Positions 40,701 through 50,386 are shown, counted from the first letter of the stretch. The stretch is 64,000 bases of DNA from an uncultured Clostridia bacterium (GCA_947595585.1 CANQET010000002.1:62001-126000), one strand, 5' to 3'. Translations and numbers: made by a program. The notes: generated by a model from the sequence alone, not told the origin.

Positions 40701-43184
40701 ATGAACAAAGAAGAGCTTGTGAAAAAGATGACGCTTCGTGAGAAAGCGGATTTTCTCACGGGCGGCGCATTTTTCAAATCGTGCGCGCTCCCGCAGCACG
40801 GGATCCGCGACATGTACCTCTCCGACGGGCCGCACGGTCTCCGCAAACAGGCGGAGGAAGCCGATCACCTCGGGCTGCATGCGAGCATTCCCTCGACATG
40901 CTTCCCCACGGCTTCCATCATGGCCTGCAGCTGGGATGAGGAGCTCGGAGAGAAGGTCGGCGCCGCGCTCGGCAGGGAATCGGCTTCGATCGACGTCGAT
41001 ATGCTGCTCGGCCCGGGCATGAACATCAAGCGCAGCCCGCTCTGCGGTCGGGATTTCGAGTATTTCTCCGAAGATCCCTTTCTTGCGGGCAAGATCGCCG
41101 CGGCCTACGTGCGTGGCATCCAATCCGAAAACGTCAATGCCTGCATCAAGCATTTTGCGGTGAACAACCGCGAATACCGCAGAATGACTTCGGATTCCAT
41201 CGTCGATGAGCGCACCCTCCGCGAGATCTATCTCTCGGGCTTCGAGATCGCCGTAAAAGAGGGGAAGACGAACACCGTCATGACCTCTTACAATAAGCTC
41301 AACGGCACCTACACCAACGAAAATGAGCACCTGTTGCGCGAAATTCTGCGGAATGAGTGGGGATTCGACGGCGTCGTCGTCACCGACTGGGCAGGCTGCA
41401 ACAGCCGCGTCGAGGGCCTCAAGTGCGGCAACGAACTCGAGATGCCGCCTTGCAAATACGGCGCAGACGACGTATATAAGGCAGTGAAGGCGGGCGAGAT
41501 CCCCGAATCGCTGCTCGATGAAAGCATCCTCCGCATCCTCGAGCTCATTGAGTTCAGCGACGGGAAGCCTTCCTTCCCCAAGGACGAGGCGGGCAAGACG
41601 CGGCTCGACAGCCCCGAACGCCTCGCCCTCCTCGAGGAGAACCACAACCTTGCGCGGAAGAGTGCGGAGCGCTCGATCGTATTGCTCGAAAACGATGGCG
41701 TCCTCCCGCTTTCCAAGGAGACGAAGGTGGCCCTCATCGGCGATTTTGCCTTCCGTCCCCGCTATCAGGGTGCGGGTTCTTCGATCGTCAACCCCTCCAA
41801 GAGCATGGCAAACGGCGAGTTCCCCACGGCGGAAAGCGCGCTCAAAGATCTCGAGGCCAACGTCGTTGCGGCGGAGCGCGGCTTCGACCGCTTCGGCAAG
41901 AAGAACAAAAAACTCTACTTCGCCGCGATCGAGGGCGCTCTCAAGGCAGACGTCGTCCTCTTCTTCGCGGGGCTTGATGAATTCTCCGAGGCGGAAGGCC
42001 TCGACCGCGTCGGCCTCGATATGCCCGAAAACCAGAAAGACCTCTTCCGCGCCCTCAGGGCGACGGGCAAGAAGGTCGTCGTCGTGCTCTCGTGCGGCTC
42101 CGTCGTCGAGACCGATTGGATGAAGGGGGCCTCGGCTGTCGTCTACGCCGGTCTCTCGGGGCAGGCGGGGGCGCTCGCCATCGCCGATATCCTCTATGGC
42201 GCCGTGAACCCTTCGGGCAAGCTCGCCGAGACGTGGGTCAGCGACTACAGCGAGGAACCCACCGCCGATCCCAAGCTCTTCCCGGGCGGCAAGGACGCCG
42301 TGGAATACCGCGAGGGCCTGTTCGTGGGCTACCGCTATTTCACGACGGCGGGCATCCGGCCCAAGTATCCCTTCGGCTACGGCCTCTCCTATACGACGTT
42401 CGCGTACTCTGATCTTGCGGCGAGCAAGGAGGGCGTGAAGTTCACCGTCGAGAACACGGGGAGCGTCGCGGGAGACGAGATCGCACAGGTCTACGTCGCC
42501 CTGAAGGGCAGCAAGATCGTTCGTCCCGCGCGGGAGCTCAAGGGCTTTGCGCGCATCCACCTCGAGGCCGGTGAGAAGAAAGAAGTGGAGATAGCCTTCA
42601 CCGACCGTACCTTCTCCTTCTTCGATACGAATTCGAACAGTTGGCAAATTGAGGGGGGGACCTATAGCGTTTATGTGGCTGCATCCTCCGAAGATCTCCG
42701 TCTTACGGCGGAAGTCGAACTCGAGGGGATCGCGCCCGAAGACGAGCGTGAGAAGTACCCCGCATACTTTGCCTGCGATGTGAAGAACATCCCCGACGAA
42801 GAATTCTATGCGCGGCTCGGCTATACCCCCGAAAAGGAGCCCGAGAAACCCAAAAAGCGGCAGCATGTACACGAAAACTTCACCGTGCAAGACTTAAAAT
42901 ATGCACGCGGATGGACAGGCCGCTTCTTCTCGTGGGCGATCTGCTCGGCGGCGATCGGCTGGTTCAAGATGACGGGCAACCGCGCCAAGCAGAATGAACT
43001 CGTGATGGGCATGGTCCACCAGCCCATCCGCGGCATGGCGAAGTTCGGCAAGTTCTCCCGCAATCAGATGGAAGGGCTTACCATGATGTTCGACGGGCAC
43101 TTCTTCAAGGGCCTCGGAACGCTCCTTCGCAAAGAAAAGCTCGACGATGCGTCGGCGGAAACCAAAGGAGGGGAAAATCAATGA
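40701..43184 (+). CDS. Cytosolic GH3 beta-glycosidase with unusual C-terminal extension
   Basis: An 827-aa GH3 with the standard order: barrel domain (LSDGPHGLR, LGPGMNIKRSPLCGRDFEYFSEDP, KHFAVNNRE, GFDGVVVTDWAG with nucleophile Asp near 228), C-domain (ERSIVLLENDGVLPLS, LIGDFAFRPRYQGAGSS), FnIII (FGYGLSYTTFAY, AGDEIAQVYV). No signal peptide. After the FnIII part an extra segment of about 145 aa follows (from about 680), with a KEPEKPKKRQHVHENF linker and a hydrophobic helix (GRFFSWAICSAAIGWF) that might associate with the membrane. Its TGA overlaps the next start (ATGA). SD GGGAGG. Unlike the other GH3s here it sits with glycan-biosynthesis genes. Confidence 0.92.
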   Translation: MNKEELVKKMTLREKADFLTGGAFFKSCALPQHGIRDMYLSDGPHGLRKQAEEADHLGLHASIPSTCFPTASIMACSWDEELGEKVGAALGRESASIDVDMLLGPGMNIKRSPLCGRDFEYFSEDPFLAGKIAAAYVRGIQSENVNACIKHFAVNNREYRRMTSDSIVDERTLREIYLSGFEIAVKEGKTNTVMTSYNKLNGTYTNENEHLLREILRNEWGFDGVVVTDWAGCNSRVEGLKCGNELEMPPCKYGADDVYKAVKAGEIPESLLDESILRILELIEFSDGKPSFPKDEAGKTRLDSPERLALLEENHNLARKSAERSIVLLENDGVLPLSKETKVALIGDFAFRPRYQGAGSSIVNPSKSMANGEFPTAESALKDLEANVVAAERGFDRFGKKNKKLYFAAIEGALKADVVLFFAGLDEFSEAEGLDRVGLDMPENQKDLFRALRATGKKVVVVLSCGSVVETDWMKGASAVVYAGLSGQAGALAIADILYGAVNPSGKLAETWVSDYSEEPTADPKLFPGGKDAVEYREGLFVGYRYFTTAGIRPKYPFGYGLSYTTFAYSDLAASKEGVKFTVENTGSVAGDEIAQVYVALKGSKIVRPARELKGFARIHLEAGEKKEVEIAFTDRTFSFFDTNSNSWQIEGGTYSVYVAASSEDLRLTAEVELEGIAPEDEREKYPAYFACDVKNIPDEEFYARLGYTPEKEPEKPKKRQHVHENFTVQDLKYARGWTGRFFSWAICSAAIGWFKMTGNRAKQNELVMGMVHQPIRGMAKFGKFSRNQMEGLTMMFDGHFFKGLGTLLRKEKLDDASAETKGGENQ

Positions 43185-44524
43185 CGCGCTATAGCGATCA
43201 ACAGCTGCGTGCGCAGCTCAAACCCTACTCGGAAAATGCGTTCGTCGCATTCTTCCAGAGGATCTGGCGGGGCTGGCTCTCGATCTGGTACGGCTTCGCG
43301 GATAAACATCCCAAGCTCTCCAACCTCATCTACATGGTGTTCTTCTTCATCGTGTTCTCCGAGGGCGTTACGATCTGGCAGTTCATCGTCATGACGTTTT
43401 TGCCCTACGCCTTTGCGGGGCTGAACAACGGCCCTTGGGGTTGGCCCAACGTGCCCGTCTCTGTCGCGGGAGGACAGCCCTACATGGTCTTCGGCGACGT
43501 GCAGGGCCTCGGCTACTTCATCGCCTTTGAGCTCGCCGTCTTCACGGCGCAGTGCATCAACTTCCCGCTTCAGCGCAATATCACCTACCGCTCCCACGGC
43601 AATCCGTGGTATCAGGCGATGTGGTATTTCATCGGATGGGTGCTCGTTTCGGTGTTCGTCAACGCGATCTGGGGCATCTGCAACGTGTTCTTCGTGCATT
43701 GGGGCTGGCCCGACGTCGTGACGGGTCTCATCAAGACGGTGCTCACGGGCGGCGTCTCGATGGTGATCTTCTTCTTCATCTTCCTCGTCATCTTCCCCGA
43801 CAACAACAAGGTGCTGAAGAAGGCGAAGGCGAAGTACGAAAAGCTGCTCGCGGCCAATGCGCCCGCAGAGAAGCTCGCCAAGGCCGAGAAGGCCTATCGG
43901 ATCGCACAGGATAAGGCCGACCGCTCCAATTCCGAGAAGGACTACAGGCAGGCGCTCTCCCTCTGCAACGCGAAGATCCTCAAGTATTTCGCGGCCACCC
44001 GCGAGAAAGAGGACGCGATCGCGGAGCGCAAGCGCGCAGAGCGCATCCTGAAGGGGACGCTCGCGGCGAAGGAAGACCCCAAACTTCTCGAAGGGAAGAC
44101 GCGGGTCACCAACCTCACCGCCGTCCTCGTGCTGTTCACGCTCTCCTCGGTCCTTCTGGCGCTCGCCTGCATCGGCGTGGCCGTCGCGATCTTCTGCGTC
44201 CTGCCCGAAGTCTGGTGGGCGGGGCTCGTGCTCTGTCTCGTGGCGCTCGGGACGCTCATCCTTCTCTTCCCCTTCCGCACGGCGATCGCGAAGCGGCGGG
44301 AAGCCGAACCCGCATGGCAGGGCCTTGCCGCCGATGCGGACGCATACGACCGTTTCCTCGCGAAGAAGGTCGATATCTTCGCCCGTGCCGAGAAGGCCGA
44401 GGAGATCGCCTGCACGCGCTGTGAAGAGGCCTTCGGCGCCGCTTGCGCTTCGATCGGCTTGCGCGACGAGAAGTATGCCGCCTATCACGCGGTGATGGAT
44501 AGATTAGGACTTCCTACGAAATAA
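43181..44524 (+). CDS. Polytopic membrane protein with GtrA-like N-terminal domain
   Basis: A 447-aa membrane protein. Residues about 40-215 contain four spans; between them lies NFPLQRNITYRSHG, resembling the NFxxxRxxxF signature of GtrA/DPMS flippase-like proteins that move lipid-linked sugars. A charged coiled-coil segment follows (about 215-305: KKAKAKYEKLLAANAPAEKLAKAE...), then two further spans (about 315-365) and a helical cytosolic tail. ATGA overlap with the GH3 before it; 39 nt before the phosphatase. Role in lipid-linked sugar handling is inferred from the motif and the glf/GT2 neighbours. Confidence 0.65.
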   Translation: MTRYSDQQLRAQLKPYSENAFVAFFQRIWRGWLSIWYGFADKHPKLSNLIYMVFFFIVFSEGVTIWQFIVMTFLPYAFAGLNNGPWGWPNVPVSVAGGQPYMVFGDVQGLGYFIAFELAVFTAQCINFPLQRNITYRSHGNPWYQAMWYFIGWVLVSVFVNAIWGICNVFFVHWGWPDVVTGLIKTVLTGGVSMVIFFFIFLVIFPDNNKVLKKAKAKYEKLLAANAPAEKLAKAEKAYRIAQDKADRSNSEKDYRQALSLCNAKILKYFAATREKEDAIAERKRAERILKGTLAAKEDPKLLEGKTRVTNLTAVLVLFTLSSVLLALACIGVAVAIFCVLPEVWWAGLVLCLVALGTLILLFPFRTAIAKRREAEPAWQGLAADADAYDRFLAKKVDIFARAEKAEEIACTRCEEAFGAACASIGLRDEKYAAYHAVMDRLGLPTK

Positions 44525-44563
44525 AATAGGACCCCCGCCGTTTTGGGCGAAGGACGGAGTGCA

Positions 44564-45373
44564 ATGGCGCGATTGAGGTACAAAAAATTGTCCAATACCC
44601 GCGATCTCGGGGGGATGCGGACGGAGGACGGGAGGACGATCCGCCCGCACAAACTCATCCGCAGCGGAAAGCTCACCAAGCTTCCGCAGCGCACGCTGCA
44701 TGCCCTCGGGGAGCTCGGGATCACGACGGTCGTCGATCTTCGGATCGAGAGTGAGCGCCGTGCCGATCCCGATTGCGAACTCGAGGGGTGCAACTATGTG
44801 CATCTGCCCGTCTTGTGCTTTCCCGCGCTCGGGATCTCTTCGGATTTTTCCATCTTCGATACGGTGGAGAAGGAGCGGGTCCGCGTCCAAAAAGAGGGGG
44901 AACGTATCAAGCAATTCGGCGGGATCGACCGCTACATGATCGAGACGTACCGCAGTATCCTCTTCTCCGAGACCTCCAAGCAGGAGCTCGCCCGCTTTTT
45001 GAAGCTCGTGCGCGACGAAGAGGGGTGTATCCTCTGGCACTGCGCGAGCGGGAAGGACCGTGCGGGCATCTGTTCGATGCTCGTCGAGGCGCTGCTCGGC
45101 GTCGGCGAGGCGGCCATCCTCGAGGATTATATGCGCTCCGGGCGCTACCTGTGGTGGAAATATGCCGCCAATCGGCTCGGCATCGTGACGGTGCCCTTCA
45201 GCCTCGACTTAAAGCGCATCCTGCTTGCCCTGATGCGTACCAAAAGGACTTACCTTGCGCGCGTGATCGACGATATGAAGCAGAACTACGGCGGCATCGT
45301 CGGCTATTGCAAAGAAGAACTCGGCGTGACCGAAGAGGATATCACATTATTCCGGACAAAATACCTGCTATGA
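44564..45373 (+). CDS. Tyrosine/lipid phosphatase (Y_phosphatase3 family)
   Basis: A 269-aa PTP-fold phosphatase with the P-loop HCASGKDRAG (about 159-168) and the N-terminal NTRDLGGMRTEDGRTIRPHKLIRSG typical of this family. Cys and Arg of the CX5R signature are present. No signal peptide. The ATG at 44564 (SD GGAG, spacing about 5) is preferred to a TTG further up. The stop overlaps the GT2 start. Substrate could be phosphotyrosine or a phospholipid; co-operonic with envelope-glycan genes. Confidence 0.88.
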   Translation: MARLRYKKLSNTRDLGGMRTEDGRTIRPHKLIRSGKLTKLPQRTLHALGELGITTVVDLRIESERRADPDCELEGCNYVHLPVLCFPALGISSDFSIFDTVEKERVRVQKEGERIKQFGGIDRYMIETYRSILFSETSKQELARFLKLVRDEEGCILWHCASGKDRAGICSMLVEALLGVGEAAILEDYMRSGRYLWWKYAANRLGIVTVPFSLDLKRILLALMRTKRTYLARVIDDMKQNYGGIVGYCKEELGVTEEDITLFRTKYLL

Positions 45374-46392
45374 AACTCATTACTTTTGTTGTCCCTTGCT
45401 ACAATTCCCAAGCCTACATGCGCAAGTGCATCGAGAGCTTGCTTCCCGGCGGCGAAGAGGTGGAGATCATCATCGTCAACGACGGCTCCAAAGACGACAC
45501 GTTTGCCATCGCCAAGGAATATGCCCTGCGCTATCCCTCGATCGTGCGCGTCGTCGATAAGCCCAACGGCGGCCACGGCTCCGGCATCAACGTCGGCCTC
45601 AGGCTGGCCTGCGGGAGATATTTCAAGGTCGTCGATTCGGACGACTGGGTCGACGGCGTCGCCCTCAAATCTCTGCTCTCCGCCATCCGCGGACGTACGG
45701 AGGAAGCAGGGCCCGATCTCTATATCGTCAACTACGTCTATGAGCATGCGGCGGATAATAAGCGCTTCGTGCGCAGCTACCGCAAGCAGTTCACGGCGGG
45801 CAAGGTCACGGATTGGCAGAATGTGAAGAGCTTCCACTTCTCGCTGATGCTCCTGATGCACGCCCTCGTCTTCCGCACGCGGATCCTGCGGGAGAGCGGG
45901 CTCGTCCTTCCCGAGCATACCTTCTACGTCGACGATATCTTCTCCTACAACCCCCTGCCCTATGCGAAGAAGATCGCCTACCTCGATATCAACTTCTATC
46001 GCTACTTCATCGGGCGGGACGACCAATCGGTGAATATCGTCAACATGGTGGCGCGCTGGGAGCAGCAAGTGCGGGTGATGTATGCGATGATCGACTGCTG
46101 GACGTATGACGATCTGAACAAACTGCCCAAGGGGCTCAGAAAGTATATGATCCACGCGCTCGCCAACTATATGATGACGACGGAGCTCTTCCTCTGTTCG
46201 GAAGATTCCCCCGAACGGCGGGAGGCCTTCAAGGCGCTGTGGAAGCACTTCGAGGAGCGGGATAAGAAACTCTGCAACAAGATCCGCTACGGCACCTATG
46301 TGCTCTCGGCGACCATCCTCCCGTGGAAGCTCCGCGGCTTCTATTTGCGGCATGGCTACAAACTCCTCTGCCGCCGCGTCGGGTTGGGATAA
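45370..46392 (+). CDS. Glycosyltransferase family 2
   Basis: A 340-aa inverting GT-A transferase. LITFVVPCYNSQAYMRKCIESLL at the N-terminus, VEIIIVNDGSKDDT, NGGHGSGINVGLRLACGRYFKVVDSDDWV (metal-binding DxD as DSDD near 88-91) and a later VDDIF. No membrane span. It starts in the phosphatase stop (ATGA) and ends the glf operon. With glf upstream a galactofuranosyl- or galactosyl-transfer role is possible but not shown. Confidence 0.9.
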   Translation: MKLITFVVPCYNSQAYMRKCIESLLPGGEEVEIIIVNDGSKDDTFAIAKEYALRYPSIVRVVDKPNGGHGSGINVGLRLACGRYFKVVDSDDWVDGVALKSLLSAIRGRTEEAGPDLYIVNYVYEHAADNKRFVRSYRKQFTAGKVTDWQNVKSFHFSLMLLMHALVFRTRILRESGLVLPEHTFYVDDIFSYNPLPYAKKIAYLDINFYRYFIGRDDQSVNIVNMVARWEQQVRVMYAMIDCWTYDDLNKLPKGLRKYMIHALANYMMTTELFLCSEDSPERREAFKALWKHFEERDKKLCNKIRYGTYVLSATILPWKLRGFYLRHGYKLLCRRVGLG

Positions 46393-46413
46393 GACTGAAC
46401 AAAAACAGGAAAG

Positions 46414-46437
46414 AACCGCCACAGTCGGCGGTTTTTT
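46414..46437 (+). terminator. Terminator of the glf operon
   Basis: AACCGCC, loop ACAGTC, GGCGGTT followed by TTTT. Confidence 0.9.
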
Positions 46438-46515
46438 CATGCCTTCTATTGGCTCCGCTTATAGCAGGTATTGGCAGAAATGAAGGCAGGGGGGACGGGG
46501 GAAGGGGGCAAATGC

Positions 46516-46545
46516 TTGACAACCTTCCCGCAAATAGGGTATAAT
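46516..46545 (+). promoter_or_regulatory. Promoter of the CXXC/polyferredoxin genes
   Basis: TTGACA (46516-46521) and TATAAT (46540-46545), spacer 18 bp; SD GAGGAGGG before the ATG at 46569. Confidence 0.85.
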
Positions 46546-46568
46546 GAGAGAAAAACGAGGAGGGCGCT

Positions 46569-47378
46569 ATGGAAGAGAGAGAACGCAGTGCGTGTGTCCG
46601 CACGATCTACGGCATTTTTCTCGCGATGTTTACCGTCGTATTCGGCGCCCTGTTTGCGATCGCCGCCGCGGGGATCTACGATGGGGGGACGGGCGTATAC
46701 TCGCGTGAGATCGTGGGCAGCCGCCTCAAAGAGCTCATCGTGCCCGCGATCTTCTGGGGGATCGCCGTGATCCTCGGCTTTCTCGTCTCCGTTCTTCTTC
46801 CCGCAAGGGAGGAAAAGCGCCGCGGCGATGTACGCAAGACCATCCGTCGGCTTTCCCGCCGCATTCCCCAAGGGGAGAGCGCGGAATTTCTCGCCGAGCG
46901 CAAGAAGCTCGATCGGATCGTGTGGGTGCGCTACATTGCGTGGGGGGCGTGTGCGCTCTTTTCCGTCGTCGCCGCCGTCATAAGCGCCGTCTATCTCTTC
47001 GACGCCGCCCATTTTGCGGGGACAGACCCCACGGCCGAAGTCAAAAAGCTCGTCGGCGCCTGCCTGCCTTGGATAGGGACGGCGCTTCTCATGTGCTGTG
47101 CGGCGGTCGTCGTCGAGACCGTGCTCGCGGGGCGGGAACTCGCCGCCACAAAGAAACTCATCTTGCTCGGGAAGGGGGCGCCGCTCCCCCAAAATGCACA
47201 CATGGGGGCGGAAAAAGTGCGGGATCTGCTTTCTTCCGCGTGGACGATCTTCGTGCTCCGTCTCGTCGTATTCGCCTTGGGGCTCACTTTTTTTATCCTC
47301 GGGATCGTGAACGGCGGACAGCAGGACGTGCTCTTTAAGGCCATCAACATCTGCCGCGAGTGCATCGGGCTGGGCTAA
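46569..47378 (+). CDS. Membrane protein ending in a CD1871A-type CXXC motif
   Basis: A 269-aa protein with five or so membrane spans (about 12-35, 57-80, 118-140, 160-185, 225-245). The last 25 residues, GIVNGGQQDVLFKAINICRECIGLG, match the small CD1871A-family CXXC proteins (about 40-60 aa elsewhere) that precede polyferredoxin/redoxin genes in Clostridia. Here the motif is fused to a larger membrane protein. It lies 22 nt before a polyferredoxin-TlpA fusion, so the CxxC pair probably takes part in the same thiol or electron relay. The N-terminal part has no family I recognise. Confidence 0.7.
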   Translation: MEERERSACVRTIYGIFLAMFTVVFGALFAIAAAGIYDGGTGVYSREIVGSRLKELIVPAIFWGIAVILGFLVSVLLPAREEKRRGDVRKTIRRLSRRIPQGESAEFLAERKKLDRIVWVRYIAWGACALFSVVAAVISAVYLFDAAHFAGTDPTAEVKKLVGACLPWIGTALLMCCAAVVVETVLAGRELAATKKLILLGKGAPLPQNAHMGAEKVRDLLSSAWTIFVLRLVVFALGLTFFILGIVNGGQQDVLFKAINICRECIGLG

Positions 47379-47400
47379 ATCCAAAAGGAGGAAGGCTGCG

Positions 47401-49536
47401 TTGTCGCGCGATTACATCATCTTCATCGTGCTGATGTCGATCATCGGGCTGCTTTCGGCGGTCGCGGTGGTCTTGTTATGCCTTATCGTCCGCCCCGCAA
47501 GGCCTGCCTCCCAAAAGAAGAAGGGCTTCAAGGCGTGGTGGGCGGCGCATAAGCCCACAAAGCGCCGCTTGATCCAAGTCTATTGCGCCCTGCTCTTCAA
47601 TGCGAACATCAAGGGCATCGCAACGGGAAATATCTACCGAGGCACCTCCAAAAACTTCTGCGTCCCGGGCATGAACTGCTATTCCTGCCCCGCTGCGGTG
47701 GGGGCCTGCCCGCTCGGCGCCCTCCAAAACGCCTTTGCCGAATCGGGCACCCGCGCTCCCTACTATGTCCTCGGCATTCTGCTGCTTTTGTGCCTCATGT
47801 TCGCGCGGACGATCTGCGGCTTCTCCTGCCCTGTGGGCCTCGGGCAGGACCTGCTCTACAAGATCCGTACGCCCAAGGTCAAGAAGAGCAAGTTTACTTA
47901 CGTCTTTTCCTATTTGAAATACATCTTGCTCGCGGTGTTCGTCGTCATCATCCCGCTGATGTACGGCATCTTCGCCAAGACGGCGATCCCCGCTTTCTGC
48001 AAATACATCTGCCCCGCGGGCACGCTCGGCGGCGGCGTCTTGCTGCTGTTGCACCCCGAGAACGCCTCGATCTTCGGCTCGCTCGGCGGTCTCTTCACGT
48101 GGAAGTTCATCGTGCTCGTCGTCTGCACCGTCGCGAGCATCTTCCTCTACCGCTTCTTCTGCCGCTTCCTGTGTCCGCTCGGGGCGCTCTACGGGCTGTT
48201 CAACCGCATCGCGCTCTTCGGCGTAAAGCTCGATAAGAGCAAGTGCACCGATTGCGGCCTCTGCGTCGAACATTGCAAGATGGATATCCGCCATGTCGGC
48301 GACCATGAGTGCATCAACTGCGGCGAATGTATTTCGATCTGCCCCGCCAAGGCGATCTCGTGGAAGGGTTCCAAGCTCTTCGTGCATGCAAACGCCGTCC
48401 CCGCGCCCGATGCGGCCGAAGACGCACTCTCGCATCTCTCCTCTATGCAGACCGCGGCGGTCCCCGCCGCGCCCGCTGCAGCCGCGGAGAACATCTCTTC
48501 GAACACGGCCGCGCCTTCCGCACCCAAAGGCAGCGGCACAGCCGAAGCGCCCGAGGCCTCGAAAAACGACACACGTCCCCCCGCAAAGAAGCACACGGCG
48601 GGCTTTTGGATGCAGATCGCGGCATGGGGCTTGGCGCTCGCAGTGCTCCTCGGCGCCCTCGTCTATTATAATTTTATCGATGGACGTACCCCGCCTTCTC
48701 CGCCCGTCTCCACGCAATATTACTTCGCGGTGGGCAGTGAGATCGAGGGGGCGGACCGCGTCAGCTTCACCCTGCAGGGCGAAGGGCAGGGCGTCGCCAT
48801 TTCGGGCGGCAGCGGCACTGCCGAAGATCCGTATCTCCTCACGGGCTTCTATGGGAAGTACGACGTCATGCTGCACGAAGGGGAGCTCTCGTACTACGCC
48901 GTAACGATCGCCGCGGAGAGCGCGGTGACCGTCGTCGCGGGGGCGGACCTGTATCTCGACGTCTTTTGGAAGACGGAGGGCGGCGAGACGATGCGCGTCT
49001 ACCGCTATACGCAGGAGGAACCTTCCTTCACGCTCAGCCCTTCTCCCGAGGGCGGGGAGCAGAGATACGGCAACCGGATCGGCGACCTGTGTTATGATTT
49101 TTCGCTCGATCGCATCATGGGGGAGGGGAAATTCACCCTCTCCGAGCACCGCGGCAAGATCGTCATCATCAACTTCTGGGCGACGTGGTGCGGCCCCTGT
49201 GTCACCGAGCTTCCCGAGTTCGAGCGCATTAAGGAAAAATACGGGGAGCAGGTGGAAGTCGTCGCCATCCACAGCGCCTTCGTTACGGCCGATGTGAAGA
49301 ACTTCATCGAAAGCAAGGAAGATACCTATGCCCCCCGCACTTGGGCGGATTGGCAAGTGGACTTCGTGCAGGATACGGGCAGCGGTCTCGATAGCGGGGT
49401 CTACACCTTGCTCGGGGGAAGGAACGGCGCCTATCCGCGCACGCTCGTCCTCGACGGCGAGGGCAAGATCCGCTACATCTTCCCGGGCAGTGCCACCTAT
49501 GCGACCCTTGAGGCACAGGTGGAAGCGCTTCTTTAA
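47401..49536 (+). CDS. Membrane polyferredoxin fused to TlpA-like thioredoxin
   Basis: A 711-aa fusion. Residues 1-265: NapH/YccM-like membrane part with Cys-rich loops (CYSCPAAVGACPLGAL, GFSCPVGLGQD, KYICPAGTLGG, RFLCPLGALYG). Residues about 281-320: two 4Fe-4S motifs (CTDCGLCVEHC, CINCGECISICP). A long Ala/Pro linker and a span (about 405-425) lead to an outside domain; the C-terminus (about 555-711) is a TlpA/ResA thioredoxin with VIINFWATWCGPC (active Cys near 593 and 596). TTG start with AGGAGG upstream. It probably carries electrons across the membrane to an extracytoplasmic thiol reductase. In other Clostridia the ferredoxin and redoxin parts are often separate genes. Confidence 0.88.
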   Translation: MSRDYIIFIVLMSIIGLLSAVAVVLLCLIVRPARPASQKKKGFKAWWAAHKPTKRRLIQVYCALLFNANIKGIATGNIYRGTSKNFCVPGMNCYSCPAAVGACPLGALQNAFAESGTRAPYYVLGILLLLCLMFARTICGFSCPVGLGQDLLYKIRTPKVKKSKFTYVFSYLKYILLAVFVVIIPLMYGIFAKTAIPAFCKYICPAGTLGGGVLLLLHPENASIFGSLGGLFTWKFIVLVVCTVASIFLYRFFCRFLCPLGALYGLFNRIALFGVKLDKSKCTDCGLCVEHCKMDIRHVGDHECINCGECISICPAKAISWKGSKLFVHANAVPAPDAAEDALSHLSSMQTAAVPAAPAAAAENISSNTAAPSAPKGSGTAEAPEASKNDTRPPAKKHTAGFWMQIAAWGLALAVLLGALVYYNFIDGRTPPSPPVSTQYYFAVGSEIEGADRVSFTLQGEGQGVAISGGSGTAEDPYLLTGFYGKYDVMLHEGELSYYAVTIAAESAVTVVAGADLYLDVFWKTEGGETMRVYRYTQEEPSFTLSPSPEGGEQRYGNRIGDLCYDFSLDRIMGEGKFTLSEHRGKIVIINFWATWCGPCVTELPEFERIKEKYGEQVEVVAIHSAFVTADVKNFIESKEDTYAPRTWADWQVDFVQDTGSGLDSGVYTLLGGRNGAYPRTLVLDGEGKIRYIFPGSATYATLEAQVEALL

Positions 49537-49645
49537 GAACTCATACGTTTGGGCCGTCGCGGTGTTCCGCGGCGGCTCTTTTCTTTTGGCGTCTATGCCT
49601 GCATAAATTTTCCTCGCTTGCACACATTGCGCATAGGAGGAAATT

Positions 49646-50386
49646 ATGAAGAAAGTTTTGTTGGCAGCGGGGCTCTCCGTCGCCATTGCCGCTGCGGCGG
49701 CGGGCGGGGCGGTGGTTACGTCCGTGCGCCGTTCCTTGCCCGAGGCGGCCGCTACGGAGTGTGCGGTCGAAACCGCCGTGCTCAGGCAGGGCAGCACGGG
49801 CGGCGAGGTCAAAGAAGTCCAGCGCCGTCTCAAGAATTGGGGATACTATTCGGGGGCGGTCGACGGGATCTTCGGATCTGCGACGCGGAAGGCAGTCGTC
49901 GCCTTCCAGAAGAAGAACGGCCTCACGGCGGACGGCATCGTCGGAAAGGCGACGTACGCCGCACTCGGCATGAACGCATCGTATAATGCCTTGCAGGGCG
50001 GCTCGGTCTCCTCGGGCGGCAATTCGAAGTACACATCTTCCGATCTCTACCTTCTCGCGAAGGCGATCTACGCGGAGGGCAGAGGGGAGAGCTACACGGG
50101 GCAGGTGGCGATCGGGGCGGTGATCATGAACCGCGTCAAGAGCCCTTCCTTCCCCAATACCATCTCGGGCGTCATCTACCAGAAGGGCGCCTTCACGGCG
50201 GTGACCGACGGGCAGATCGCTCTCGAACCCAACCAGACGGCATACAACGCCGCCCGCGATGCGATAAACGGTTGGGATCCGACGTATGGGTGCCTCTATT
50301 ATTATAATCCCGCCGTCGCGACGAGTTCGTGGATCTTCAACCGCAAGACGGTGACGGTCATCGGCAAACATGTCTTTGCCATTTAA
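49646..50386 (+). CDS. sleB: Spore cortex-lytic enzyme SleB
   Basis: Lytic transglycosylase that degrades spore cortex peptidoglycan at germination. The 246-aa protein has a signal peptide (about 1-27), a peptidoglycan-binding domain (LRQGSTGGEVKEVQRRLKNWGYYSGAVDGIFGSATRKAV, about 46-108) and a Hydrolase_2 catalytic domain (LYLLAKAIYAEGRGESYTGQVAIGAVIMNRV, active Glu near 143, then NGWDPTYGCLYYYNP and HVFAI). ypeB follows after 10 nt with a strong SD. Length fits SleB. Confidence 0.95.
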   Translation: MKKVLLAAGLSVAIAAAAAGGAVVTSVRRSLPEAAATECAVETAVLRQGSTGGEVKEVQRRLKNWGYYSGAVDGIFGSATRKAVVAFQKKNGLTADGIVGKATYAALGMNASYNALQGGSVSSGGNSKYTSSDLYLLAKAIYAEGRGESYTGQVAIGAVIMNRVKSPSFPNTISGVIYQKGAFTAVTDGQIALEPNQTAYNAARDAINGWDPTYGCLYYYNPAVATSSWIFNRKTVTVIGKHVFAI

